The notes under the pieces: model-generated | What the model was told of the DNA's origin: nothing | Database searches by the model: none | The model's input: the letters and a program-made list of their open reading frames with translations, nothing else | Shown here: piece after piece, positions 12,110-25,900 of the stretch | Layout: every line of letters begins with the position of its first letter | Position numbering within the stretch: the first letter of the stretch is position 1 | Position numbers and translations under genes: made by a program | Source of the DNA: Centroberyx gerrardi | Lineage: Eukaryota > Chordata > Actinopteri > Beryciformes > Berycidae | Assembly (NCBI RefSeq): GCF_048128805.1 | Contig: NC_135997.1 | Coordinates: 19,953,815-20,017,814, forward strand | Reading direction: 5' to 3' | Length of the DNA: 64,000 nucleotides

Positions 12110-13392
12110 ATTCAATTTCAAGATCTGCCTTTCTAATCTGCCGCCCCAAGTACACCATTTCTTGGTCAGTTTTTGCCATCTTCTTGATGAGATGCATTTT
12201 GTACAACTCCTTTACCGGTAACTGGGAAAACGTAAGGATGGCATTAAATTCTACAGTTCTACATGCGGAATTAACCTGGCATTTACTGAACATCTCACTG
12301 TGTCAATCTGTGCTGTGGAGGTTGATGGACCCTCCTGGTAATGCCCAGCCATGCTCTGTTAAAAAGGATAAGAATGTGCAGGTTGTTTGTCCATTCATTA
12401 TTTATTCTCATCACTTCAGTGTAAATGTCAAACTCCAAATTCCACACAAGAATGTAAAGAAATGTGAATGGAGAGAGAACTATCAGTAGCTACCATACAT
12501 AATATTAAGATGTATACCTCTGTAGGCCTCTCTGAATCCCTCTCTGTGGCAGCAGACAACGTGTCTTCTTCATCATCATCATCATCCTGTGATGAAGACG
12601 AGCATTCTGTTTCGGTATACTTTAAACTACTATGTGGCAAGATCTCTGGAGTATTGAGTACTTACAACTGCAAGGAGTTCTGTTGTGGCAGGAGGCTCAA
12701 CAAGGCAGATAACACCATCAGTAACTGTTGGGAAAAATGAAAAACCCAAAAAAGAAATACATATATATATATATATATATACATACACACACATCTCAGC
12801 ACTTGTGTCCTGGGGGGTGATTGGCTAGGATGAGCTCCCTCCAGGGATGCTTTCAGCCACTGGTCGCCCAGTGTTCTGGCTCAGGGCCAGCTCTTCTGCC
12901 TCTGTCAGAGGTGGTGGCGGTGGCCCTCCACCCGTTTTGCGGGCCTCTGCCTTCTTTCTGTTGGCTGAGTAGAACTCAAATGTCAATCTACTAAACAGGA
13001 TATTAGGCGAGAGGACATTTATGTGTGTTAAAACAGCATTCTGTTGGGGGTTAAAGCTACTACACGTTGAAATAGCCACTGAATGATATTTACTTTGTTT
13101 AATGTCATATATGATTAAAACCAAAGTGAGGTACAATCATGAGCCTATAGGCCTAAGCAAAATATGCCTTACCTGTTTGAAGTAGCCTATGTTTTTATTC
13201 CAAGTGCGCTTTGCGCCCGTCGGATTGCACCTAAATGAAAATAAAATTTTATTCAATACCATTCCACCACTTTTTCACCTGTAATATTATTAGAAAGTGT
13301 GGTTAAATGTTAAATGAATACACTACTGCATTCAAACTTACGCATTGACTCGGGCAGCAATTCTCTCCCACGCCAATTCTCTGCATTGAGGT
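12110..13392 (-). pseudogene. Harbinger-type Myb/SANT-like DNA-binding gene remnant
   Basis: Reading the - strand from 13392, the first block has CRELAWERIAARVNA up to a GC|GTAAGT donor near 13340. 13231-13170 has CNPTGAKRTWNKN after a CATTTAG acceptor. About 12985-12830 has NRKKAEARKTGGGPPPPPLT, then EELALSQNTGRPVAESIPGG. About 12615-12525 has an acidic SSSSQDDDDDEEDTLS linker ending at a GTATAC donor. About 12215-12110 has VKELYKMHLIKKMAKTDQEM followed by a charged helix. Known: WE.IA.RVN / GPKRTW / KKAEARKTGGGP...GRPVAEGIPGG plus a C-terminal helix is the layout of NAIF1-like Myb/SANT proteins linked to Harbinger transposons. The W..VK.KYKN helix after RTW is replaced and one acceptor leads into a stop, so it is probably decayed. 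No Harbinger DDE nuclease is seen nearby. Confidence 0.65.
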
Positions 13393-13738
13393 GCTTACAT
13401 TCATGATTTTGCATAGGCATACTAACCTGAAAACCTATTATTGCGAATCGCGAGAAAGTTTCAGAGCGACAGACACACAGAGTGTCCCCGTAACCATAGT
13501 AACTCACTCTCACTCCTGCCTGCGTGCGCACGGCGCGAGAGGAGAGGGAGAGACGCAGAAGAGCCGCTGACAGATTACTCTGAGCACCATGCATGGGAAT
13601 AAATTACAATATAATAGATTTGTGTATATTTCTCGCTATTCAGATGGTCTTCGAAGGTGCCAACGCCGTTCCGGATCGTCCCGGCCCACTTTAACCCCTG
13701 GTTAGATTCAGAGTTTGTTGAACCGGCTTTCTGGAATA

Positions 13739-14461
13739 GAGAGCCTAAGTCCCTCCCCTTCCGGTGGACCACCATGGGACCTTATTTCGGAAAACATATG
13801 TACGGTAGTCAACGGCGAGAGACAAATAATTGTTTGATCCCGTTTGAATTGTGCCATGAATTACACATATGATGTTTTGTCAATTTAAATGATAATTTTG
13901 CAAGTCAAGAAAGTCGCAGTTTGTGGTAAAACTGTTGAACTATAAGACTGTAAAAATACGTAATTAGAAAGACTACACACCCAAAAGTCGCGCAAGTGAC
14001 GTAACTTCCTCTCTCCACAAGCTACCCAGAGCCGCTGAAGCTAAGTCCCTCTCAGATAGCAGGAGTATTATACACAACCTGGAAGGTAGACAGTAGGAAT
14101 GGATTTAAACTGGTTTAGGATAGTTTTAGTACAGTGGGGACTAACGTTAACGCGATGCCTGTGTGTTTCGTAAGTTTCGTTCCATGTTGGTGTTGGTGAC
14201 GTATATTGTGCGAGACGAGAGATGTAGTTCACTGAGCGGTTTCACACAAAACTAAACGTTACTGTACTGTTTTACAACAAACTGCGACTTTCTTGACTTG
14301 CAAAATTATCTTTTAAATTGACAAAACATCATATGTGTAAGTCATGGCACAATTCAAACGGGATCAAACAATTATTTGTCTCTCGCCGTTGACTACCGTA
14401 CATATTTTTTCCGAAATAAGGTCCCATGGGGGACAGCGGAAGGGGAGGGACTTAGGCTCTC
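13739..14461. mobile_element. TIR DNA transposon (non-autonomous), copy 2
   Basis: Same family and orientation as 1391-2060, flanked by TA on each side (ggaaTA ... TAtgg). The inverted arms are about 190 bp (13739-13931 and about 14268-14461). The core between them has no coding capacity. It is the fuller of the two copies, retaining the roughly 54 bp missing from copy 1. Confidence 0.85.
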
Positions 14462-15544
14462 TATGGACCCCAGGTCATGTGCACAGACAGTGTTGTGCAA
14501 GCAGGGAAGATGTATCAAGTAGTCCAGAGCATAGAAACAGAAAACAGTCCAGAACAACTAGACTTCAGCACACTCCTAATTGACTGGGCTGGCTATGGCA
14601 AGAAGTGTTGTGCCCCGGATGGACTGGAGGCTAAAGGTGTTCCGTGTACAGCTGCATTTTCGAAATTCTTGAATTCATTTCTCAATCAAACTCAACCACC
14701 AGCAAAACTGTCTGTATCTACAGCCCATTTTGCAAATGTCAAATGTCAATTTTGCAAAAAGTTCAATACTTACTGTAACATATAACATTCATGTGGACAG
14801 CAATTTGCTAAATCACAAATACTATATTGAAATATCTGAAATCTATTCAAAATGCTAAAAAAAAAAAAAAAAAAGTAGATATAATGTTACAGAGACAAAC
14901 TGTTGATTGGAGTTATGTAAATTACACCAAGCACAGCTGATTCCCATCTCAGTTGGAGCCCTACCCAACTGTAAACTACATCAATTGTACTGTATTACAG
15001 TGTATTCTGTAGTTACTGTATGCCAAAAAACCCTGACAAAAACAAAGCACACTGAAGCCTTTCTTCACATTTCTTATACTGTCAACCAAAGAACAGAGTA
15101 ATACTTAAGCTAATTGCAATACCAAAATAAAACATTGAAGAAGAAAGAAAAACACACAAAATCATTTACTACTTCAAAGACTGACAAGACTTGGTGCATC
15201 TAATGTGATGGTTCCTGTTGTCAGTGGTTTTTATTTCATTGTGTTCTGACTGACAAAGTGTTCTTTTTGGGAGGAAACTAGTTCTGGTGTTTTGGTAGAA
15301 TGATTTGATGCAGAGTTTTGGTAGTTGTTGGTGTGTTTTGGGCATGAAATGAGGGAATTGTATGAAGAGTTTTGAAAAAGTGAACTCAGTATTTACAAAA
15401 GCTTGTAACCAATTGTTAAAAAAACTGTAAGGGGAAAGTCAGGGTGCAATAGATCTTTCATGCATCGGATCGTTGGTCAGTGCTGCATGGAAAATGAGGG
15501 GCATTCTTTCTCTCCCTCTTTCTCTCTCTCCTTCTTTATTTGCT

Positions 15545-15547
<3 letters not shown>

Positions 15548-15601
<54 letters not shown>
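15548..15601. repeat. (TC)n microsatellite
   Basis: About 27 uninterrupted TC units followed by further pyrimidine-rich DNA, about 360 bp upstream of the glycosyltransferase start codon. Confidence 0.95.
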
Positions 15602-15604
<3 letters not shown>

Positions 15605-15930
15605 TGCCCCTTCTCAGTCTTCCTCTCTCTACCGCCCTGCGTTCTTGTCTCCATCCCTCCCCTCTGTCACTCCCAGTCTGTTTGCTCCTCCCAGTAATTT
15701 TGAGAACCTGACTACATCTTCATTATCAGCAATGCAATGAGAACATGTTGCTATGAGGAATATACCACACTGCAGCTGCTATACTGGCACTGACCTCTTC
15801 ATTTAGTTTAGTTTACTTTAGTTTAGTTTAGTCAGTTTAGTTTGGCTTAGTCCTGCTCTCCTCTGTTCAGTTCTGTTTTTATTATAATTCTATATAATTG
15901 ATTGTAATTGATCGTACGGATTGAGCAATC

Positions 15931-15938
15931 TATAAAAG
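15931..15938 (+). promoter_or_regulatory. TATA-like box
   Basis: TATAAAAG lies only 21 bp upstream of the first in-frame ATG of the GT6 gene (15959). If used, transcription would begin almost on that ATG, giving almost no 5' UTR, so it may be chance or the true promoter may lie upstream. Confidence 0.25.
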
Positions 15939-15958
15939 AGATTAGACTGAGCGTTAAT

Positions 15959-16937
15959 ATGTTGCGCTACGTGTCCAGGACTTATCTAAATATTCTTGTC
16001 ATCTCTGCTCTTCTTCTCATCCTCCTGGGGTAAGACTTTTAACTATTAATATTTAATAATATTAGAAATTAAAGCAATACGCTTTATTCATATAATGTTT
16101 TTCAGTGTTTTTATTATGAAGAGAATAACAGCTGAAACCATTAAACAGCAGCAAAAATCAGTACAGAATATTTTAATAAAATAATAGATTCTGTGTGGTT
16201 GAGGCATTTAATCAAAATAACTTACAATATTCAGTTTGTGTTATTTCTTAAACAAATTTTTCAGATGAGCCAAACTGCCAGTTTTTCATTAGGTGCAGAC
16301 AAACACTGTTGAAATGTAAAGAAAATAAATGTGAAAGATTACACTTTTCTTTCCTTTTATTGAATATACTTAACACTTTGAAAATTGATGATTGTGGAAT
16401 GAAATTGAACATATAATTGGATTACAGTAATGTGATCCCAAAAAAATCATAAATGGAATCTGTTACTGAATTGGAAAAGGAGGTTGCGCTTCAACAATAT
16501 GGGATTCTCAGTGGAGTGCTAAACCCAAAATCCAGAGCATGTTCCAAAAACTATGAAAGGTAGCACATCTCAAATTTCCATGTCAAGGAGGAAAAAAATA
16601 CTAACATTTCACTTATTTATTGGCTCACATCACAATAGAAAAATGCTGACGTGTATAGCTCAAATGCTACTTCTATTGTGATGTGAGCCAATAAATAAGT
16701 GAAATGTTAGTATTTTGTCCTCCTTGACTTGATGTGCTACCTTTCATAGTTTTTGGAACATGTAATCTGTTACTGTTATGGTAACAAAACAGCCATAGGA
16801 AAAAGGTGATTACATTTGAGAAAAAAAAAAAAAAAAAGGGTAACCTTCTACAAACATGGTGGTTTCACTCAGGTCACAAGGGTAACCAAGAAAGGACTTT
16901 TATTTCTGTTGATGTTTAACCAGAAAATGCTATATTT

Positions 16938-16983
<46 letters not shown>

Positions 16984-19900
16984 GAGAGAGGGAGAGGGAG
17001 AGAGAGAGGGAGAGGGAGAGGCAGAGGCTTCGCAGTGCTCAGCAGAGGGAGGGGGGGGGTTGTGTGTGCCCAGCCTGTGTGACACAGAGCTTCAAGAGAA
17101 AGCGAGGAGCATAAAACAAGCATGAAAAAAAGAAAGAAGCGAGTCAAAAGAGTTTTTCCAATGCTAAGAAGGGAACTTCAAGAGACGGTGTTGTTTTGAC
17201 AGTGGAAAAGTAAGTTACGGTTACAGTTATAGTGTGTGTGCGCGCGCAATGGGGGAGAGGTGGGCAATAGGAAGGAGAGGGTGAAAAATGTAAATAAATA
17301 AATAAATAAATAAAACAAAGTACATGTTGCTGTGAATGTGAATTTGTAATTAATTAAATACATTTCCATATATGTCAATTCATGGTTCTTTGTGTTCTTT
17401 GGATTTATTGATAGTTTACTAATTTAGATGTCATGGCAACTGTATATTTGTGAGTTTGGGTCCCCGGGAAACACCAAATCTATCTTTTGGGTCCCAAGCT
17501 GAAAAACTTTGGGAACCCCTGATCTATATAATGCTCTTGGTTGATAGTTAACTAGGGTTTACCAAATAAAGCATGGAAGTATACATGTAGAAACATCAAT
17601 AAAGAAATTAAACTGAAATTTGAGGAAAATTAAAACAACATACCCATTTGTTAGTACATTTTTTATTCATCACTATTTTATGTTATTTTTGTATTTTTGA
17701 GAATGTGAATAATAATTCAAAAGTAGTGCTTTTACAAACATTACATCGTGAGATGGCCTTTGCTGCCTTACAAACTTTAACGGTAGGTAACGTTATTACC
17801 TTGTGCTTTTTAAGTAGCGTTAGAGGAAATAGGATAACCGACAGCCTTTAGGCAAAAGGTCGCCAAGACGAACCCACAAAAGACAACAATACAACTAAAG
17901 TAAACTTATTTTTAATCAATGTAAAAGAAATGTACTCACTGAAAACTCCCCTCTTTTTGTTACAATAAATTATAATCTTGAGTCATGGTCACCCCCCTAT
18001 TCTCAGTCAGGCTACTAGTGTGATTTTTCCACTTGACTATGCTGCCCTTGTCCTCGGGACAAAAATGACCCGCTCTCACTGTCCCTGCTAGTATAAGACT
18101 CTTCACTTAATTTTTAACCCAAAATCTATTTTGCATGAAGAAACAACCTGTCACGCAGCAACAACTTGGGGAATAACTGCGTTTTCCACCAAACATTCCA
18201 GGAGACTGTATTTATTCAGTGTACACCACTCGTTTTTACTGTAAAATACACATCATAAGTGGACTGGTACTGGAGCACCTTTATAACATTATGACCCCAT
18301 TATGAAAAGAGTGCTTCATAGTTACTACAAATAATTTATAAATACTTCAATTAGTCTGTAATTGATTTAATAACTGCAGGGTCAAAAATGACATGAAATG
18401 TACAGCTTTTATAAAAATATAAAAAAAAGGGAAATGTTTCACTTTTTCTAATTGTAAGATCACTCCAGGAGAAGTCATCAAATTTCATGCAGAAAAAAAA
18501 TAATTTAGGAGGTTTTCACTGCTGTTTTTACTTCCAACTGCATCACAATAAAAATAAACAAAGCTACCCATGTGGGGGTGGAAAAACAACAAAAAAGTGC
18601 CCTTGCATGCATACTTTGTGCCCAGTTGGGAACTGGTACCCTCCCTCAGGCAATCGAGGTGGGCAGGTTCAATTCTATTGATGAGGAGGAGAGACTTTGT
18701 ACTGTATGTGAACTGGGTGTTGTTGAAGATGAATTTCATTTTTTGTTTCAATGTACGTTATATGAGGAACTAAAACTGCTTTTATTTGAGAAAATGCAAA
18801 TCAAGAAGCCTGAGTTGTTCTGTTTAAGAGATGAGGTTAAGTTGGTTGGTTATTCAGAGAGGAAGTTTTTGGCGTGGCCAGTTCAATTGGGAAAGCATGG
18901 AAACTGAGAATGGAGAAGCTGTGTATTTGAATGTATGACTTGTATTTGTATATGTTTTGATTATTATTTGTTTCTGGTTCTTGTTTGTTTGTTTGAACGC
19001 CACGCCTCTGTGTCTTGTAAGCCCACACGGGCTGGGCACCATGTGGTGGTACCATCATCTATCTATCTAAATCTACTTTGCTCAGCCCAATTTGATGGTA
19101 ATGTATAGAAAAGATGGATTAAAAAGGGAAAAGGTTGGGATTCATGGGGTTCGCCCCAATAAGCGATAACCATGTCGCAATGCTTCAAGGCATCGAATTG
19201 AACTGAATTGAACACGCGCCGTGGGCCATGCAATACCAAGCTTTTAACCAGTAGATGTTAGTCCAACCCGAAAAGTAGTTTTTGTGTTTGGTCTCCCTTT
19301 ATAAATTGGAGCAATTGTTTTTGTGTTTGTCACGTCACACGTGACTGTCCAACACCAGAGGGCAGTTGAACATTATGTGCGTGAACAACCTACACTCTTT
19401 TTCAGTTGGATGCTGCATTTAGAAAAGTTAATCAATTGGATAAATATTTTCCAATCCATTGTAACAGAACATATGCTCAGCCATTCATTTTCACTGGATT
19501 TTTGAAAACTGTCTAAAACCTTTCTTTTAGAACCAATTTCAACTTCAGCTTCAGAAATCTTTTAATTATTCATGATGGGCAACCATGGTTGACTTGTATG
19601 AAATATCATGTTTGACATTTATTATAAGGTAATCAGAAAAAGAGAATAACACGTATTTATAAGCTATGCTATCTGCTACAATGGACAGACACTGCTGGCT
19701 TTTGTTAGATCCATTTTGGTTGCCTACAGAATTATTATTATTTTTGATTGAATTATTATTTGAAAATTGATGTTGACGAAATGAATGAATATGTTCACAA
19801 CTTAATGCTTACTGTTATATTATTTGTAGATAGAAGTCTGCCCTCTGCTGCTCATTTTTATGTATGCGACTGCAGTATAGACCGGATGGGACGTGTGTAT

Positions 19901-22900
19901 CTATTTAGGCAGGACAAAGTGGGAACAGGTGGGCTTAGTTCAGACCGCTTGCTTTTTGTTTGGTCATGTTTGTTTTATTTATTGATGTTTTCAACACGTA
20001 TATGGAGACGGAAAATAAATACGTCTTTTGCAACAAGTTTGGAATTGTATTGGTGAAGTTTTTGAAAGCAAGAAGAGTCAGAAACATACAACTGCCTGTT
20101 TTACAGTGGCTATAGAGAATTGTTAGTAAGCCACAACAGCTTTTGACAATCTTTTTTTTTTCTTTTTACCTCAACTTCTCTGCAATTTGATATTGTTGGC
20201 CTCCTAATTTTTACTTTGAGGGACTACATCAAATTAAGGTTTCCTTTTGCTTGAAATAAAGCTGTCATACCTTTGTTTTGCTTTAACCATAACAACAAGT
20301 TTAATAAAAACTAGTGTATATTATAACATCAGCGCAGGTAATGAAAAACGAAATTGCATTATTGACCTTATACATTCCCACATGGCAACCTTGTAACTAC
20401 TTCTGTAGTTTTCGCTGGTTATTCTCTGGTTAACCTCTACCTGTGTGTCTTCACAGGGGCATCTACATCTACTCAGGATATAACATCACATCCCTAAGGT
20501 AAGGTCTACTTTCTGCTTGGGTTTTGTGAAAGATATACAGAGGACAGGTCATTTAAAATGCATGAAACAAGACATGAAACTTTTTTAGTCAAGAGGCCAC
20601 AGTGGCCAGTAGATTCAGATTTTACTAGCCAATTTAACTCGTTAGCAGCTCAAGAAAGTTTATGAATAGAATAAAAGTAGATAGTAGAAGTGATAAACAT
20701 AGCATTTGGCTGGGGGAAATGTGATGCTCTACAAACGACAAAGCATATTGTTATATGTTGGCCTGGAATGTAGGCCATGGTACTCCCATGGTCCTGCAAA
20801 CACAATGGAAGTTCCAGGAAGTGTTTTAGCCATTCATTCTTATTATAGAGTACAAGCTTTCTCCAGATCTTATTTTAGGAATCATTTATTTGTTCCTCTA
20901 TGAATCATATTTATAAAAGTTACAGTTATAGCCTACGGTTATACCGATTGGGTGTCTTTATAAACTCATTAAAATAGTTAAGAGTTAAAACACGTCCTGG
21001 AACCACAGTGGGGAGCAGGACCCACCCTGATGCCAAAAAGGTTTTCAGTATATGAATTCTAAAGGAAATTAAATTCCTCATTTGACTTCATTCAACCAAG
21101 CTCTGGTGTCGACTATATTTAAGTGCATGGTTCAAACCAGGTATGTTTACTGTGTGTTTTCCTTTTAAGTTTTTGTGAGGACTGTGATAACAAACCTAAG
21201 CCAAAGATGAAAGATGTAACCACAAAAGATGGCTCACACAATGGCAGCTGGATGATCGGCGAGCTAAAGATGCAAAATGGGTGAGAGTTCACTTCTCTTT
21301 TGACTTAAAGACTGACACAGTTGGTACAACTTCAGGTATAAATTTATACTTGTTATGACTCTGTATTTTTAGTATTATATGGTTTAGTATTTTATGTATT
21401 TTTGTTATTCAATTCTACATTCTTTCCCTACTATACAACATTCATACAATCTCAACTGCACTTTTAGAGGGGTATTAAATAATCTATGACCCTTATAAGA
21501 CCAGTAGTATAGCATCGGCAGAACTTGTCTCCACATACACAAGTTCCACCTCCCCCCCACCCCCCCCCCAAAAAAAAACACACACACACACACACACATT
21601 ACCCCCTCCCACCCCACCTTTCCGCTTTAGCACCTGACAAAGTAATGATTCAATAAAGACAATGGCATTACAGCAATAAAGCCATATTTTGCTTTTGTTT
21701 TTCAGACTGAATTATCCTCAGCCTAGCACACAGCAAGGGTAAGTTATTCCAAAACAGAGAGTACAGCTCATATGTGTAAAATATACAACCACCTAATGAC
21801 AGCCATTGATTAAAAATGTTTGGGCAATGACATTTTCAATCGCAGCCATGTTATTTCCAAAATCCTGCCCCTCGACTGTTGCAAAGTAACTTTGTAATTC
21901 TTTGTCTGCTGATCTTTTGAATACATCTCACCATGGCCTTTTTTTGGCGGATATTGCTACATTGTTTTAACCATCACTTTAGTTCTAGAGAAGAGGCATT
22001 CATAGCACAGCCTTGATAAAAACTCTCCACAGCTCTGATCCTAGCAAGCGCATCACATTTTACACCATGGGAGTACTGCACGCTTAGAACCGCAATATAC
22101 AAACTTGTACTTTGACTCAAACAGTGCGGCCTTCCGCATGTCAAGATCCGCAGTGCACAGGCACCAACCACAATAAAAAACTCCCTCTCATATGTTTTTG
22201 TTTAAATGCGTCAGGTGTTTTTTATACAAGCAAGGATTATAGCTTCCTCTTTGGGTGAGTGCTCTTCATAGTCTAGAACGGTTAGGCCTGTGCTTTCTAG
22301 CACAGTAGATGGCTGACGATGATGATTCTACCAAATGGGATATTTTAATAACTTCCCCAACTGTGTAGATGAGGCAAACTGATGCAAAAAGTTGTGGTGT
22401 GTATCACTGCTTTCAGTTTTAATTTTAGCAGCCCCTGCTGATGGTGATATGATTACATGAGACTAAAAGGAGAAGTAAGTAAGTTTAACAAGATGTGGTC
22501 TTGACCAAGGCGCCTAACCAGCTCCTGTTGCTCCAGTGGCTCAGTGACAAACAAAAGACAGCTGTGGTTGTAATGCCAATACTGTTGAGTAGCTGTCAGG
22601 TGTGAGTCTGTTCAGCTGTATGAGCATGGAGCAGGGCACTGGATGGAAGAAAGCAAGCGTGCTCCGACAACCTACCCCGCAGAAAAATACATGGCGAACA
22701 AACAATGGTTATGGCCATGTTAACATCAACTCGTCATTCTTTTAGAAACTGTGAGTGTGATACAGAATGTATATAACTGTGAGTGAAGCAGAGAGTTGCT
22801 AAAAAGGAGCGAGCATACTCAACCTATCCTGGGTAAATAACAAACGACATTTGATTACTCTGGACACCAAACAATTACAGAAACACTAAAAATACTAGAG

Positions 22901-25900
22901 AAATATCAGTATTATATAGAGTCTGTTGAGGAAAAAGTTCTGGAGTCAGAGGTTCGTCTTACTTGAGTATATATTTATTAAAAGGAGTCTCATGAGAGGA
23001 AGAGATGCACACAGCACATAGGCTACATACACTTCTTCAAAGGAGAATAGATTTGAGCTGGTCTTTATGTATCTTCCAAGGACGCACAGAATGTGCTGAC
23101 ATGGGAACAGGTCACAGAAAAGAGTTACAGCATCATATGTTATGGCTTAGTTTAGAGAATCTACAGATAGTCTGGGACATCCAGGAGCCACTTGTGTCAA
23201 GAGACCTCTGGCCTAGTAAGTTATGGCCCAAAGGTTACAGTGAGGTGACCATTCATCATGAAACAGTGCATTCCCCGAGGGAGACCAGTTAAGCTGTTAC
23301 ATGTATGTTAAATTTTCTTCCACAGAGTCATATACTAGTAAATACTAGTACACAGTAGATATGCTATGGCACTTTGGTAAGGCTGCTTCAATCCATGAAC
23401 TGGCTACCAGTCTGTTGCCAAGCCTTTGTGAATTAAGCTGGTTAGGATTCATATGTTATTCTACGACAGTCTAATGAATAATTGAGAAACTAAAAAACTC
23501 TCTCCCCAAGCTAGAATCCAAAGAACTGAGACTCAAAACTGTGATTTTGTTAAGATGAGCTGCTCTATAGACAATACATGAAAGACTTTATTTGTATGTA
23601 TGTTTGCATTATGCACCATCTTTGTTTACACATGCGGGATGCCAGTCTATTGCAAGGCTTTTTAAGCCTTTGTGAAGGTAGTCATTCTTCATGAACAGAA
23701 TGCAGAAGGTTTCTTCCATTTGTGTGCATATGTCTGTGTGTCTGTGTACTTCTGTGTTTTGTTGAAGCCTGAGAAACTAAGTGGAAAAAACAGATAGGGG
23801 TTTTAACATTAATGGATTTAAAGAAGTACACTATTTTTTATGCAAATAACACTGTGTGATGAGAAGACTAGTAGCAGTTTTACCTGTATGCCACCACCTG
23901 TGTGTCCAGTATCTACTAAGTCTGCTACTGTGCACGTTTTAGCACATTGCATATGTTTAGTGGTGTAGTGTAGTATCTCGGCGCACTAAATACTGAACAC
24001 AAAGACGCAAAATTACTGCTGATCTTCATGTTACACAATGGTAGGTTGAACATAGAGCTGATTTTGCCAAAATATTGGTATTGATTGAAATCAACATCTT
24101 TTTCCTCTCTCCAGACGGACTGATGTGAACTCAGTGACGAACTGGAACGCTCCTCTGGTCTGGGAGGGAACCTTCGATCCAGTGGTTATAGACGCGATCT
24201 ACAAGAGAATGGACCCCAGAATCGCTGCAGTGGTGTTTGCTGTTGGCAAGTAGGTACACATGACTTCCTCCTCTCCTCTCCTCCCCTCCTCTCCTCTCCT
24301 CCACTCTCCTCTCCTCCACTCCTCTCCCATCCTCTCCTCTCCCCTCCTCTCCTCTCCTCCCCTCTCCTCTCCTCTCCTCTCCACTCCTCTCCTCCACTCC
24401 TCTCCCCTCCTCTCCTCTCCTCCACTCTCCTCTCCACTCCTCTCCTCTCCACTCCTCTCCTCCACTCCTCTCCCCTCCTCTCCTCTCCTCCACTCTCCTC
24501 TCCACTCCTCTCCTCTCCTCTCCTCCCCTCCCCTCCCCTCTCCTCTCCTCTCCTCCCCTCCCCTCTCCTCCACTCTCCTCTCCTCCCCTCTCCTCTCCTC
24601 TCCTCCCCTCCCCTCTCCTCCACTCTCCTCTCCTCCCCTCTCCTCTCCTCTCCTCCACTCTCATCTCCTCTCCTCCCCTCCCCTCTCCTCCACTCTCCTC
24701 TCCTCCCCTCCCCTCTCCTCTCCTCTCCTCCACTCTCATCTCCTCTCCACTCCTCCCCTCCCCTCTCCTCTCCACTCCTCTCCCCTCCTCTCCTCTGCTC
24801 TGCTCTCCTCTCCTCCCCTCCCCTCCCTTCCCCTCCCCTCTCCTCTCCTCTCCTCCCCTCCCCTCTCCTCTCCTCTCCTCCCCTCCCCTCTCCTCCACTC
24901 TCCTCTCCTCCCCTCCCCTCTCCTCTCCTCTCCTCCACTCTCATCTCCTCTCCACTCCTCCCCTCCCCTCTCCTCTCCACTCCTCTCCCCTCCTCTCCTC
25001 TGCTCTGCTCTCCTCTCCTCTCTTCTCCTCCCCTCTCCTCTCCTCTCCTCCCCTCCCCTCTCCTCTCCACTCCTCCCCTCCCCTCTCCTCTCCACTCCTC
25101 TCCCCTCCTCTCCTCTGCTCTCCTCTCCTCTCCTCTCCTCCACTCTCCTCTCCTCTCCACTCCTCCTCCTCTCCTCTCCTCTCCACTCCTGTCCTCTCCT
25201 CTCCCCTCCTCTCCCCTCCTCTCCTCTCCTCTCCTCTCCACTCCTCTCCACTCCTGTCCTCTCCTCTCCTCTCCTCTCCTCTCCTCTCCCCTCCTCTCCC
25301 CTCCTCTCCTCTCCTCTCCTCTCCACTGCTCTGCTCTCCTCTCCTCCCCTCCCCTCCCTTCCCCTCCCCTCTCCTCTCCTCTCCTCTCCTCCCCTCCCCT
25401 CTCCTCCACTCTCCTCTCCTCCCCTCCCCTCTCCTCTCCTCTCCTCCACTCTCATCTCCTCTCCACTCCTCCCCTCCCCTCTCCTCTCCACTCCTCTCCC
25501 CTCCTCTCCTCTGCTCTCCTCTCCTCTCCTCCCCTCTCCTCTCCTCTCCTCTCCTCCACTCTCCTCCCCTCCCCTCTCCTCTCCACTCCTCTCCCCTCCT
25601 CTCCTCTGCTCTGCTCTCCTCTCCTCTCCTCCCCTCTCCTCTCCTCTCCTCTCCTCCACTCTCATCTCCTCTCCACTCCTCTCCACTCCTCTCCTCTCCA
25701 CTCCTGTCCTCTCCTCTCCACTCCTCTCCACTCCTCTCCTCTCCTCTCCACTCCTGTCCTCTCCACTCCTCTCCTCTCCACTCCTGTCCTCTCCACTCCT
25801 CTCCACTCCTCTCCTCTCCACTCCTCTCCTCTCCACTCCTGTCCTCTCCTCTCCTCTCCTCTCCTCTCCTCTCCCCTCCTCTCCTGTCTGTCTGCCCATC

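Larger units (their letters stand above)
14462..15950. other. Intergenic before the glycosyltransferase gene
   Basis: AT-rich. A TTAAAAAAACTGTAAG end at about 15416-15432 resembles the TIRs of the mariner-like elements at 29.5-31.9 kb, but I could not place a matching left end. (TTTAG)n-like low complexity lies at about 15801-15850. An open frame at 14477-14785 is unrecognised. Confidence 0.4.

Noticed and set aside
19748..20056. 102-codon + strand open frame in GT6 intron 1
   Set aside because: No recognisable family, no supporting splice sites, and it lies in an intron rich in repeats.
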